This document shows, in pieces, positions 33,114 to 45,009 of a stretch of DNA of 64,000 nt. A program made the position numbers and the translations under genes. Each line of letters starts with the position of its first letter. The first letter of the stretch is position 1. The notes beneath the pieces were generated by a model, which saw only the letters and a program-made list of their open reading frames with translations, made no database searches and was not told the DNA's origin. Origin of the DNA: Ailanthus altissimus (Eukaryota; Streptophyta; Magnoliopsida; Sapindales; Simaroubaceae); assembly GCA_946807835.1 (NCBI GenBank), contig OX327694.1:4290001-4354000 (forward strand). The letters run 5' to 3'.

Positions 33114-34778
33114 GGTGTAGGGATTGGCTTCAGTGTGTAAAACAAGACAGACTCAGAAATGAAGGGCGTTTTGTTTGTGAAGGAACAGTGGTGGGTTTCA
33201 TGGGACTTTGTAGTGCTTGAAATGACACCAGACGCTTACCAATAGTAGCAGGAAATTTACGTGATACTAGGTTCAGATCCTACACGTGTACATAGACCCA
33301 GGGTGAAGAATTAGGTTTTAATTATGTTAAAGTTTTAGCGCCTTACCGGTCTCACAGAAACTTGGTGGGGCCGCTGGTATCAGAATTAAGGGTGAGCAGA
33401 ATTGGCAATATTTGTTAGTTTAAACATTTTTTTCTCTTAAGAAAAAAAGCCCTTGTCGGATTCGGACATATACTAATAGAGTCGACCTTTAGGCGCGTGG
33501 GTGCACATGCCAACTAATCGAGATTGGAGATGATGTCGTTTGATTGCTACAGAGTCCCTCTATGCATTGAACCCTTTTCGACCATGCACAATGCTTCCAA
33601 ATTTCAAATTTCAGAAGAAAAAAAAACTAAATTAAAAATATATTAATTCCTTGCCAAATTACACAATCTGTTAAGAATTTTTCGTGAAAATTATACATTA
33701 ATTAATTTCCAAAATGGTATTAGGTATAATATAGAAAAAAAAAGAAGAACCTGAGGCTAAAATAGAGAGAATCTATTTCAAAAAGCAAGTTGATTCCTGG
33801 ACAGAAGCAACGTCGTTTGGGTTTGGGAGTTAGTGCTTTCTGGGTTATTTAAACTTATCGGTTTTGTTTTAACCAAACAAAAAGCCATTGATTTGAGTTT
33901 CACTATTTAATTGCGGTTACATTACTTGAATGATTTTTAAGTAATAGTTGTCCAATTATTACTCTCTTAAAAGAGTTGCAAAAACAAAGAAAGTATCTGC
34001 AAGAACTTGGCTGGCAATTTCACATTGTTTGAAGTTAATAAACTTGGGTGTGTTTATTGATCCAAATGCAAAAACTTTACCCCGACAGGTGAGTATTTGG
34101 GCGTTTCAAATTATGGATGAGAGTGGCAATTTCGGCAAATACATCTACGATATTTTCTGTTACAAAGACTTGAAAAGGAAATTTCTCATGAAAATTTGTT
34201 AATCCCGTTTATTAACTTAATTAATTAGTGTATATATAACTTGTTGGGTCTTACGCATGACAGTAATGTACACCATCTCTAGCATGCTAATGACCGCTCA
34301 TCCTTGTCATATGTCACGTCATTTTTTGAATGAAAAATAAAAAAATTATACATATATATATATATATGTGGGTATATAATATTATTTAATAAATTAATTT
34401 TTTGAGTTAACGGTAAACGTTCAATTTGTGACAAGTGATATAAGAGTAAATCTAAATTCTTATTCGCATATATACTTTTAAAATCGCCATAATGAAGATT
34501 ACCATATGAGATGTGGATCCCTAAAATAGTGGGGATAGTCAATACAGATTAAGTAGACTCTAAAAATCTCGTGTTTTAAGTTTTAATAGAAATTACTACA
34601 TAGGTAACGAGTCTCCATGCCTAAGAGGGATGTGCAATACGGGTTAAGTTGGTTTTTAAGTTTGGGCTAGACATGATGAGAACGTTATGTGATTGGATAG
34701 ATGAAAATATCACGTTCCACATTAAATTTTGGATATATATTAATGAGTAGGTAGCATTATCTAAAAGGATAGCCTTTT
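33114..34778. other. Region upstream of the F-box gene
   Basis: Probable promoter and 5' UTR of the F-box gene in the first few hundred bases (minus strand). No convincing TATA box position was fixed. The 84-aa open frame at 33,948-34,202 has no family similarity that I recognise. A TA microsatellite lies near 34,350-34,368. Nothing else is identifiable. Confidence 0.4.
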
Positions 34779-35439
34779 GGATCAATAATATAATACTTTA
34801 AACTTAAGTATATGCATAGATGCATATAAATCATAAATCAAGAACTTAAAACCATATAATTCTCACAAAGTTATTTTAAGTCATACATGATGCAGAAGAA
34901 TTAGTTATCCTTATAAATTAATTTCTCTCCCTTCACCATTTATTCACAATACTCTTTATGTGAATTACTTTTTATAATTTGAGAAAAAACTTTAATAATG
35001 AATTTTTTAATTACTAATTCTTTGCAAGAATCATCCTTATATAGACTACAAATGAATATGAGCACTCACTAATAAAAATACCTCTTGAACTTTTCAAACA
35101 AATTTAAGAAAGTTTCTTTTTTAACCTTCCCAGAAACATCAATGGAAATGTCTTTTGAAATTTTTAGAAGCATTAAAGGGAGTATCTCTTAAGTTTCTTA
35201 TACCTTATAATATTCTCATTTATTGTCTTATTATATCTCATTCAATTATGAGATAATATGAATTTACAACTTTCCAATTACTTTAATGGGTAGGGAGATG
35301 ACCAATTTATATATCTAGTAGCATTAATTTGGTACGTCCATCAAGTAACTAAATGAGCATGTCAGATGTACTTTCACTATAATTTTTAATGTTCTTTATT
35401 TTTTTGATTATTAGGCCATCATTAGGACATAATTTAACA
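34779..35439 (-). repeat. Copia 3' LTR (about 660 bp)
   Basis: On the minus strand the LTR starts at TGTTAAATTATGTCC, just after a purine-rich aagttggaaaa (35,440-35,450) that fits a polypurine tract. 34,785-35,300 aligns with 46,495-47,005 (atactttaaacttaagtata at one end, tcattcaattatgagataat near the other). Confidence 0.75.
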
Positions 35440-35899
35440 TTTTCCAACTTGGCCTAATAATCAGATAATAATAAAATTAATAATAAACATAATGTATGCA
35501 AAATATATCTCTGTAATGTTTAACTTATGTACTTCAGTATCATAAATTACTAAATATAGGTTATGGCAGTTATATATTATTTTATGCAATATACTTCCTT
35601 CCATATACCATAATATTTATAACTTATAAAACTTTGGTTTTTAATGATATATAAAAAAAAAATCATTTTGTAATGATTCCATAAGATCTTATAAATAATT
35701 TCCTGTTAGAAACAATTATGTATATACCATCATAATAAAGAGAAAATTCATTAAGGTATATCAGAAACATATTAGTGAGCTCGGAGTGTCTCAATCATCA
35801 TTATAAAACATCATTAATACAACCAAAACCCATTCTATGTACATGTTCTTTAAATGTCTTTGGTTGTAACCTTTTAGTTAATAGATCTACAATCATGAG

Positions 35900-37553
35900 A
35901 TTAGTTTGAATATGCTGAATTGACACTCTTTATTTCTGAACTTTCTCCTTAACGACAAAATACTTTTAATTCCATATGTTTGACACATTTGGAGTATTTG
36001 TCTTTTTTGGATAAAAATACCACTGCAGAATTATCATAATAAATTTTTAACTGGTTGGTAATGGTGTCAACAACCCCAAGTCATGAATTAAAGTTCCACA
36101 ACCATAATGCTTGTATATTGGCTTCAAAACATGCTACAAATTCAGCCTCCATAGTGAATGAAGCAATGATAGATTATTTAGCACTTTTCCATGATATTGC
36201 TCCTTCTGAAAGAAGAAACAAATAGCCAAATATACACTTTCTACTATCATGACATTCAATAAAATCTAAATCCCAGTAACCAATCATTTTCAAATGGTTA
36301 GTTCTCCTATACATAAGCATGTAATTCTTGGTGCTTTACAAGTACCATAATGCTTTCTTTACAGCTTTCCAGTGATCAATTCCTAGATTGCTTTGATACC
36401 TACCTAACATCTCGATCACGAAACTAATACTCAATCTCGTACAGGTTTGTACATACATTAAACTACTTACAACTGAAGCATATGGAATGGATTCCATTTT
36501 ATTACGTTCTATTTCATTCTTTGGGCATTGCATGAGACTAAATTTGTCCCATTCTGTAATAGAACAATTTTTGCTGAACATTTATTCATATTAAATCTCT
36601 CAAGAATTTTCTTGATATAACATTTCTGGAATGGACCTAATAATCTTTATGTTCTGTCACAGAATATTTTAATTTTTATCACATAAGATGCTTCTCCCAT
36701 ATCTTTCATTTCAAAATTCTTAGAGAGAAAATCTTTCATCTAAAGTAAAATACCAAAATCATTAGCAACAAGTAAAATATCATCAATATATAAAACTAAC
36801 AATATAAACTTACTCCCACTGACCTTTCGGTATATACATTAATCAATGGTATTTTCTTGAAAACCAAAAGATATTATGGTATCATTAATCTTAATATACC
36901 ATTGTCAGAAGCTTGTTTGAGTCCATATATTGACTTTTTAAGTTTATACACTATATGACATTTTCTTTTTATTTCAAAACCTTCCGGTTGGTCCATATAA
37001 ACTTTCTTCTCAATTTTACCACTAAGAAATGCTATTTTCATATCCATTTGGTACAACTCTAAATTATATTGAGCACTAAACCCATAATTATTCTTAATGA
37101 GTCTTTCTTTGAAATAGGTGAAAATATTTCTTTATAATCAATGTCATTTATTTGAGTGTAAACCCTTGACAACAAGCCTAATTTTATATTGTTAAATATT
37201 GCCTTTTGAGTCACGTTTGGTTTTGAAAATTCATTTACATCCAACTCATTTAGAATTTTCTGACAATACAATGAGATCCCAGACATTATTTTGTTCCATG
37301 GATTTCCATGGCATCTATCCATTTATCAAACTCAACACTCTTTATGGCTTGTGAAAATGAAACAAGATCTTTATTTATTTCAATATCAAAATTTGATTCT
37401 TATAAACAAATCATATAATCATCCGAAATGACTACTTTCCTTTCTCTTTGAGATCTTTTTAATATCATTCCTTGTGGTTCATTTACATCAAATGGTTGAG
37501 ACTTATTTCTTTCAAGGAGTATTTCTTTATTCAAATTTATTCGAAGTTATTGG
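35900..37553 (-). pseudogene. Copia RT and RNase H (broken)
   Basis: RT pieces in order on the minus strand: a linker with RSQRERKVVISDDYM (near 37,440), YTQINDIDYKEIFSPISKKD (about 37,150), MDMKIAFLSGKIEKKVYMDQ (37,056), YKLKKSIYGLKQASD, and the catalytic LVLYIDDILLVAND near 36,790, where both aspartates are intact. The connection region has PYASVVSSLMYVQTCTRLSI at 36,500. RNase H has IGYWDLDFIECHDSRKCIFG (36,280), GAISWKSAK and a degenerate metal-binding region. Frameshifts and stops separate the pieces. Confidence 0.93.
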
Positions 37554-37640
37554 TGTTAACGTATATTTATGATGCATGCATGTGATTGTGTTCATTGCTC
37601 ATTTTATTTAATGCATAATTGTGTTTTAGGAATACCTGGA
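37554..37640. repeat. LTR-terminal-like motif, copy 1
   Basis: gcatgcatgtgattgtgttc within an ~80-bp block shared with 41,834-41,915 (same strand) and with the reverse complement of 38,640-38,711. Confidence 0.75.
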
Positions 37641-38570
37641 GGATTATAATTAGCGAGAATCTCATTCTCCCTTAAATATTTCAGAAATCCACTGCTCATG
37701 TATTTATTACTTTAATCTGATTAAAGACGTTTAATACATTTGGTGGTTGGTTTCTCAACTTCAAGTCGAAAGCTCTTTGAACATTTCAAAAAAAAATTTA
37801 AATTGTGTTTCAAAAAATACATATCCAGATCGTGACATTCATCAATGAAGACAATGAAGTAAGAAAACCTATCTATAGCAGTGTTATTCATTGGACCACA
37901 TACATCACAATGTACAAGTTCTAATAAATCCATTGGCATGGTGTCGAATACCAATAATGGAGACTTAGTCATTATTCCTTGAATACAATATTCATAAACT
38001 GGATATAGCCCTGTGGTAAGATCAAGTATTTGACCATCCTCAACCAAACGAGTTAGTTGTCTCATGCTTGTATGTCTTAGTCTCATTTGCCACAATTTCA
38101 TAATATTCAAAGTTCCTGAACTTACTACTTTATCTGTTCACCAAATTATTCAAGACATTTCTTGTCGTATCTTAATTATAATGGTCTATCGTCAACTGAC
38201 ATTCAGTTGATAATACATTATCAATATCATGCAAATATAAGAAACAATTCCTTCTATGGACATGATAACCTTCAATGTCTTACAAAAAAAGAGATACTAA
38301 CTATCTGATAATGTTTGACACAAAATAATTAGTATACAATATTATGCTTTTGCCAGATGAGAGAAGTGACTAAAAGTCTGAACAACTTCATTGTTTTGAA
38401 AATCTCTATTTCCTATATGAAGATGAACTTTTCTTTACGGTAGCTTTTAGCATTTTATCAAATCATACAACAATTTTAGATATGAGAATAATATGCGGTA
38501 TACACACCTTTTTCTAGCAACAAATACTAAAGAAATGTCTAAAGACTTCAAATGTATGATTTTTTTAGAC
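37640..38570 (-). pseudogene. Copia integrase, left arm of the inverted repeat
   Basis: The open part at 37,721-38,110 reads LWQMRLRHTSMRQLTRLVED, then ELVHCDVCGPMNNTAIDRFS and YFIVFIDECHDLDMYF. These are the GAG pre-integrase H-C region and the start of the integrase core, with the first catalytic Asp in the HCDVCGP motif. The family differs from the integrase at 44,224-44,560. The arm stops after about 930 bp; the same sequence recurs in inverted orientation at 40,430-41,390. Confidence 0.88.
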
Positions 38571-38639
38571 TTGTTAATGTAATAAGACTTCAATTTCAGT
38601 ATGTTTGTTGCTTATGAAATTATTTTTCAATTTCTCTAC

Positions 38640-38711
38640 GTAATTATGTATGATTTTCATGCATTAGATAAAATGACCAATGAACACAATCACATGCATG
38701 CACTATGAATT
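38640..38711. repeat. LTR-terminal-like motif, copy 2 (inverted), next to a primer-binding site
   Basis: Reverse complement of the block at 41,840-41,910. It directly precedes ttggtatcagagc. Confidence 0.78.
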
Positions 38712-38724
38712 GGTATCAGAGCAT
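38712..38724 (+). other. Primer-binding site (initiator Met tRNA)
   Basis: ttggtatcagagc matches TGGTATCAGAGC at all 12 positions. It marks the 5' leader of a plus-strand copia copy, consistent with the plus-strand integrase at 40,908. Confidence 0.85.
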
Positions 38725-38839
38725 AATTTTGTGTGTTTATAGGATAATGTGGTGTGCTGAAATTATTGAAGATGCCCAAAATGTGTTAAATCGTGTTTTA
38801 AAGTGTTGAAAATGTAGGATTCTAGGTTTTTCCCAGATG

Positions 38840-39125
38840 AATGCTAAGGCATTATCCTTAGAATATTGGGGCGTTCTTTTTTCAGATAAACGCTGCGGCG
38901 TTGCTTAGTTTAACACTGGAGCGTTCAAAGCAACCAACATTGGGGCATTATAATGTATAACGCTAGGGCGTTAGTGAGTTGATTGCTGACGTGTTCAAGT
39001 ATTGAACGTAGAGGTGTTATAAGGTTGAATGCTAGGGTGCAAAAAAAAAGAGTTTTTTCTTTTGGCAAGGTATTACATAGCATATTTTGGAGTGCTCAAA
39101 GAGTTAAACACCAAGGCGTTCAAAA
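38840..39125. repeat. Array of 14-bp near-palindromes, consensus AACGCTRGGGCGTT
   Basis: Recognisable copies at 38,840 (aatgctaaggcatt), 38,889 (aacgctgcggcgtt), 38,912 (aacactggagcgtt), 38,938, 38,959 (aacgctagggcgtt), 38,983, 39,005, 39,028 and about 39,107. Spacing is 20-30 bp for most. The array lies in the leader just after the primer-binding site, before gag would be expected. Confidence 0.85.
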
Positions 39126-39466
39126 ATTTACTACCGTTGGGCCATTCCGAATAGTACACCATATTTTGCATTATATACATGTGAGCTTTATTTAATGCAA
39201 ATATAATTGTTATATTACTGTATTATATAAATTGTTAATATTTTTTTACATTGTTAATCACAATAAGAGCCCTACTGGTGGGGTTAGTTGTGCTTATGTG
39301 AATAAATATTTTGATTATAAATTATATTCGTATGAGATGCAAAAAATCATTATAAATTCAAAAATATCTCTTAATCAGATTGAAATGTATTACATTATGA
39401 GATAGTGTTATGCATTGTTCACTTTGTTAATACAACAATAATCTGGTCAACTCAATCTTTTTCTAA

Positions 39467-39757
39467 TATCGCTAAAGTGTGAGAGAATTGGTCGGTGTAA
39501 TTCAGAATATGCCAATTAAACATGTGATGAGGTAAATATAATCGAAAGTATTATCCAATATCACTAAAGTGTGAGAGTAATATCAGGAACTTATATTTGA
39601 TCATTGACAAGTAAATCTGGAATACATTTACCTACTATCTCTAAAGTGTGAGGATAAGGTGTATTTTAAACCAGTAGTAAGAGTTGCATGAAATGCAATT
39701 GATAAGAGTTGTCTACCTTTTGGTATTTTTTAAAAGCCATTATCGCTAAAGTGTGAT
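39467..39757 (+). repeat. Four spaced copies of tatcnctaaagtgtgagag
   Basis: Copies start at 39,467, 39,559, 39,636 and 39,741 (spacings 92, 77, 105). The 12-base core ctaaagtgtgag is identical in three copies and nearly so in the fourth (gtgtgatg), while the sequence between copies is much less conserved. Confidence 0.88.
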
Positions 39758-40429
39758 GCTTGAGTAGAATACTGATTGAATCTACTTCTCATTGTAATTT
39801 AAAATGTTTAAATTTTTGCTTTCTTGTTTGAGAGATTAAGGAAAATATGTAAAGCAGTAAGATGGCGTCTTTTGATAAAAAAAAATATATACTAGTTATA
39901 TCCATGATCTAAAAAATGTTAATATTAACAATTAGAAATGAATCCGCTAAACATTTCTTGTCTTGTCTTATAGAGATAAGATAAAAAGAATACGAGCAAT
40001 CCATTAGAGATACATATTAGACACACATGAACTAAAGAGAATCAGAGTAATAATTATGACTGACTCAGAATTTTAGAATTGTTCTAGATTTAGAATAATT
40101 TGAATATATCATAGATCAATAGATGATAAGAGGTATTTTTCATAATACTTCTTTTGAAGAGGTTTAAATTATCAGAAAAAGGATAAAGATGATTTGAGAG
40201 TCAATTCATAAATATATATTGACCTCAATATCTACTAATATTCAGTGGGAGCAAGTGCACATGAATAGTGCAAGTAGTATTATGCTCCTTATTGAAAGAA
40301 TTATTTTGATATATCTAAAGTCTACAAGATGACAATAAATACAAAAGAAATTGTTTCCATTGCAACATTTTTAGATGTTGTAATCGTTACTATCCAAGTA
40401 CCTCGAAATAGACAATATAAACCTCTTAG

Positions 40430-41833
40430 ATGAATGTTTACTAAAACATTGACATTTTATTAGCTTTTGTTGCTAGAAAAGGTTATGTATTAGATACCGC
40501 ATATTCTTCTTATATTTACAATTTTTGTATGATTTGATAAATGCTAAAAGTTACCATGAGGAAAAGTTCATCTTCATGTAGAAAATAGAGATTTTCAAAA
40601 TAATAAAGTTGTTTAAACTTTCAGTCACTTCTCTTATCTGGAAGAAGTATAAGATTGTATACTAATTATTTTGTGCCGAACATTATCAGATAATTAGTAT
40701 CTCTTCTTCTGTAAGACACTGAAGGTTATCATGTCCATAGAAGGAATTATTTCTTATATTTATATGATTTTGATAATGTATTATTAGCTGAATGTCAGTT
40801 GATGATAGGCCATTATAATTAAGATACAACAAGAAATATCTTGAATAATTTGGTGAACAGATAAAGTTGTAAGTTCAAAAACTTTGAATATTATAAAATT
40901 GTGACAAATGAGACTAAGACATACTGGCGTGAGACGCCTAACTCGTTTAGTTGGGGATAGTCAGATACTTGATCTTACTGTGGAATCCTATATAATTTAT
41001 GAATCTTGTATTCAAGGGATGATGACTAAGTCTGAATTGTTAGTATCCAACACCATGCTAATAGATTTATTGAAACTTGTACATTGTGATATGTATGGTT
41101 TAATGAATAACACTGCTATAAATAGGTTTTCCTACTTCATTGTCTTCATCAATGAATGTTACGATTCGAACATATGTTTGTTGAAACATAAGTTGAAAAC
41201 TTTTTTAAATGTTCAAAAGGCTTTCGATTTGAAGTAGAGAAACCAACTGCCAAATATATTAAATGTCTTTGATTAGATTGAAGGAATAAATACATGAGCA
41301 GTGAATTTGTGAAACATTTAAGGTTGAATGAGATTCTCGCTAACTATAATCCTCTAGGTATTCTTATAACACAATAGTGTTTCCAGAAATGAGGAATCGA
41401 GCTTTATTAAATAAAGATCGATTGATAATGAGTTACATTGATCTTCCAAAAATATCTATTAGGGTTATGCTTAAGAAATTGCTATTCACTTATTAAACAG
41501 AGTTTTATCAAAACCTTTCCTTACTACTCTATATGAGATATAGACTAGCAGGAAATTGAGTCTTAAGTATGTTAAGATTTGGGGCTGTTTTGTTTAAGTA
41601 AAAGTTACCAAACAAGATAAACTTGCACCCAATTGATACAAGTATCGATTCAAGAGATATCCCAGATACTTCAAGGGATATCGGTTCTATCATCCAGGAG
41701 GAATGAAACATTCATTCCTTATAATATTCATTTCCTAGAGAAATATTTTCTCATGGGTTGTGCGGATTATAGAAGGATTGAACTTGACGAAGTTAATCCA
41801 AGAATTATGGAACCGATGATAGAAATTTATACT
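40430..41833 (+). pseudogene. Copia integrase, right arm of the inverted repeat plus integrase C-terminus
   Basis: 40,908-41,237 reads MRLRHTGVRRLTRLVGDSQI, then KLVHCDMYGLMNNTAINRFS and YFIVFINECYDSNICLL, closely related to the left arm but on the opposite strand. Beyond the arm (41,390-41,830) the integrase continues in broken frames (RNRALLNKDRLIMSYIDLP, LKYVKIWGCF-like, FLEKYFLMGC near 41,740), material the left arm lacks. Stops are frequent. Confidence 0.87.
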
Positions 41834-43520
41834 GTTAATGTGTATTCATGGTGCATACATGTGATTGTGTTTATTGCTCATTTTATCTAATATATGACAA
41901 TCATACATAATTATATGCATAAACCATGAATGCCTTTTGAAGCCTTTGGACATTGTTTTTTACTTGGAGCTTACATTGAAGATAACCTTTGAATAATTCT
42001 AGCCTTCAACAAAGTGGTGAGATTGAAATTCTAGAATAGCAGCATTGTTTGATCAATTTTTAACAGGATTCAATTTTAAAATCCTTTCGAAATGAGGTGT
42101 TTGTTGATTTAGAAATAGGAACAATTATAAAACAAGTTCAAAAAGTTTATTTATAGTTAACAATTGTGAGGGGCTAAATGCAACATTTGTAAACCTTTAG
42201 TCACCTCACCTTTTGCACGAAAAACACTTGTCACGCAGGCATCCCATGCATGCTACCAAGTGTTAATCATACAAAGTCCCAATGTGCCACTTTTCAAACA
42301 AATGGCCATATGTCAATATTTTCCTTGACATGCAATAAAGACCTCTTTGCAATATTTTCAAAGTATGTTTTTCACTTTTCAAAGAGGTTCTGAAACATAT
42401 CCCACTTTTCGAAATTATCTTGGATCAAACCGTTTGATCAGTCTCACTACCACAACGCTCAACGAATACACTTTATATTGTGAGACTACTTAAGTTCACC
42501 TCAATTTGTCTTACAGAAAACTTTCGCAAGTCCATGAACAATGCCCCATATACATGTTACGGATATTATAGAATGGAGTGTTGAACTATACAAGTTGAAG
42601 TTAACTATATTCATATAATCATTCCGTCACCTATATCTTAGAGGAGAAGATACACAAATCATCACCGTCAAATCTCTATGTACTCAACTGTAAACTTATC
42701 TTCAGACTTGTATTTCTATAAAATAATACCTACAAACACTTTTACGATACTGTTTAGCCTTACAGAAAATTATTTTTTAGGGTTTCTTCTTTTGGCTAAA
42801 AAGTTTTGTAAAATATAATTCTTGGAGTACCATGATATATAACTCACCCATATGAGCTGACAGATTCTATATCTACGCACACCGGACTCTATGAGCTTTA
42901 GACCATGCCCAATGACACCCAACAGTCAGACTATGAAAGGTCTCTGATATGCATGAAACTAAAGTATGGTGGATCACTTATAAGTCCACCGTGGGACTTA
43001 GGTCAAAGGATCACGAATACTACTCAACTCAAGGAAACCATCTATTGACAACTTTATGGGATTTCTATTAAATCCTTATGAGTCTGTTCAATACCCAGTC
43101 CTCACTGAATACTTATATGCCTATACAAACTTTCGCTAAGCTCACAGTCCGCTAACACTAACCATTTGGACAATCCAGATATAAACATATAATGATTCGA
43201 AAGGAATACCGATCGACCTGTGTCGGTAACCATAGACCATAAATGATGTTTTCGAGAGCATACTGCATAATGACGTTTCTTAGCACTATTTATAACTCTT
43301 TGCAACTATCATTACTAATATATTCCTAGGTTTTTGTCCCATTTCAGACAATATTCTAATTTTTTAGAATTGCTAACTTTTACCACTGACCTAAACTCAT
43401 TTGAATCAGATCTAAACTCTTTTAGATCTATAATATTTTTAAATGTTACAAGCTTCTTACCATATAATTATGAATTAATGATTATTATTGAAATGACTAT
43501 TGTTAATCAGAATGGTACGT
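41834..43520. repeat. Copia LTR/UTR-like non-coding block
   Basis: Starts TGTTAATGTGTATTCATGG with the third copy of the LTR-terminal-like motif. It then holds about 1.5 kb of non-coding sequence of higher complexity (for example gaccatgcccaatgacaccc at 42,900 and cgatcgacctgtgtcggtaa at 43,210) with no coding similarity. Its far end near the outer integrase is not resolved. Confidence 0.55.
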
Positions 43521-43599
43521 AAACACCATCTCAAACAGTTAGAGCATTTTGCAACATTTAAAACAACACTTTGAGAAAGCGTGGATAAAGGAATATTTA

Positions 43600-45000
43600 T
43601 GGGTAAAGAAATAGTTTCTTAATTTCTTTAATATCCATACTTTGTCATTCATTACTCCCACTAACTTCACTATTTTCAATAAATTTTGCATTACCTATTT
43701 TAACAATTCTCGAACTATAGTTAGGACAGTAAAATAAATACCCTTTGAATTTCTTAGGATACCCAATAAAGTAACAAGTAACAGCTCGAGAATCCAATTT
43801 CTTTTCATGAGGATTATAAATGCATGCTTTTGCTAGAAAACACCAAACATGTAGGTGTTGTAAACTAGATTTTCTGTTAGTCTACAGTTTAAAAGGGGTT
43901 TTTAGAACTACCTTACTAGGAATCCTATTTAACAAATATGCAACAGTTTTAAGAGTATACATATACAAAGATTTTGGGTGTACCATTTTATTGAGGTGTA
44001 CCTCATCATAGTAAGTTAGTTTGATTATGCATTGATCTATGATATATTCAATTATGCATTTCTGTTATACAATTTTATTGAGGTGTACCTGGCATAGTGT
44101 ATTGAGCACTAATACTATACCTTTCGAGGAACTTTACAAATGGACCTAGACACTGTCCTGATTCATCATGTCTTCCATTATACTCACTACCTTTATTTGA
44201 CCTTATAATTTTTACCTTTTTATCTAATTTTCATTCAATGTCATTAATGCATACCTCAAGGGTATCCACTGTTTGGGATTTTTCTTTAAGCAAATAGATA
44301 TAACAATAATGGAAAAAATCATTAATAAAGGTGATAAAGTACCTTTCTCCACCAAAAGATGGAACATCAAAAGGTCTACATATATTGGTGTGTATAATTT
44401 CAAGATGTTGAGTACTTGTTGTGGCTCCCTTTTTATTATGTTTGGTTTGTTTTCCTTTAATACAATCCATAATATACCAAGATTAGTAAAATCTAGATTC
44501 GAAAGAATCTCATTTTTTACTAATCTTTCTAATATTTCTTTGGATATATGATCCAAACATTGATGCCATAAGTAAGCAGAACTTTTATTTCACATACTGC
44601 ACTTAATTCCAATATTATGATAAACATTAACAAGAATTTAGTAAAGGCATCATCAAGTTTCAATTTATATAATCTATCAAAAAGAATACCAAAACTAATA
44701 AATGAAGTATTCTTATATAAACTGAAATAACCATTCCCAAACTTAAAATTATACCCCAAAACATCAAATTTTGATAGAGAAATCAGGTCTTAGAAATTGA
44801 AGTACATAAAGAGTTCTTAATAGATCCAATTGACAACCAGTGTCTAAGATCAAATGATAAGTCCTTATGCTTTCAATTGGAACCTTCATACAATTTTCTA
44901 TGAACAAAAAATTCTCACTTGGGTTTATGGTTTGGATCGTAAGGAATCTATGCATCATATTAGATATGTGAGTAGTAGCACCAGAATCAGGCCACTAAGT
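43600..45000 (-). pseudogene. Outer copia protease relic and integrase
   Basis: Minus strand: HISKEILERLVKNEILSNLD (44,550), then DCIKGKQTKHNKKGATTSTQ, LEIIHTNICRPFDVPSFGGE and RYFITFINDFFHYCYIYLL (44,440-44,270), matching TNT1-type integrases. The expected first catalytic Asp (HTD.CGPF) is changed to Asn in HTNICRPF. The C-terminal part EKKLDSRAVTCYFVGYPKKF lies near 43,790. The two main frames overlap by a frameshift near 44,470. Confidence 0.9.
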
Positions 45001-45009
45001 ATTAAGAGG

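Larger units (their letters stand above)
37554..43520. mobile_element. Second copia family, inverted and rearranged, inside the first copia
   Basis: The integrase of the outer element stops near 43,600 and its RT linker resumes near 37,550, so this block is foreign. It holds two copies of a different copia integrase in inverted orientation (37,640-38,570 minus, 40,430-41,390 plus) around a spacer, then LTR/UTR-like sequence (41,834 to about 43,340). The left edge TGTTAACGTATATT and the sequence at 41,834 (TGTTAATGTGTATT) start the same motif. The right edge is not fixed and no target duplication was found. Confidence 0.7.

Noticed and set aside
33948..34202. 84-aa open frame on the plus strand
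   Set aside because: No recognised domain, no sign of splicing partners and AT-rich surroundings; likely chance.
38712..38724. Part of a tRNA gene (ggtatcagagc)
   Set aside because: The match is to the 3' end of initiator tRNA in complement only, as expected for a retrotransposon primer-binding site; no cloverleaf is present.
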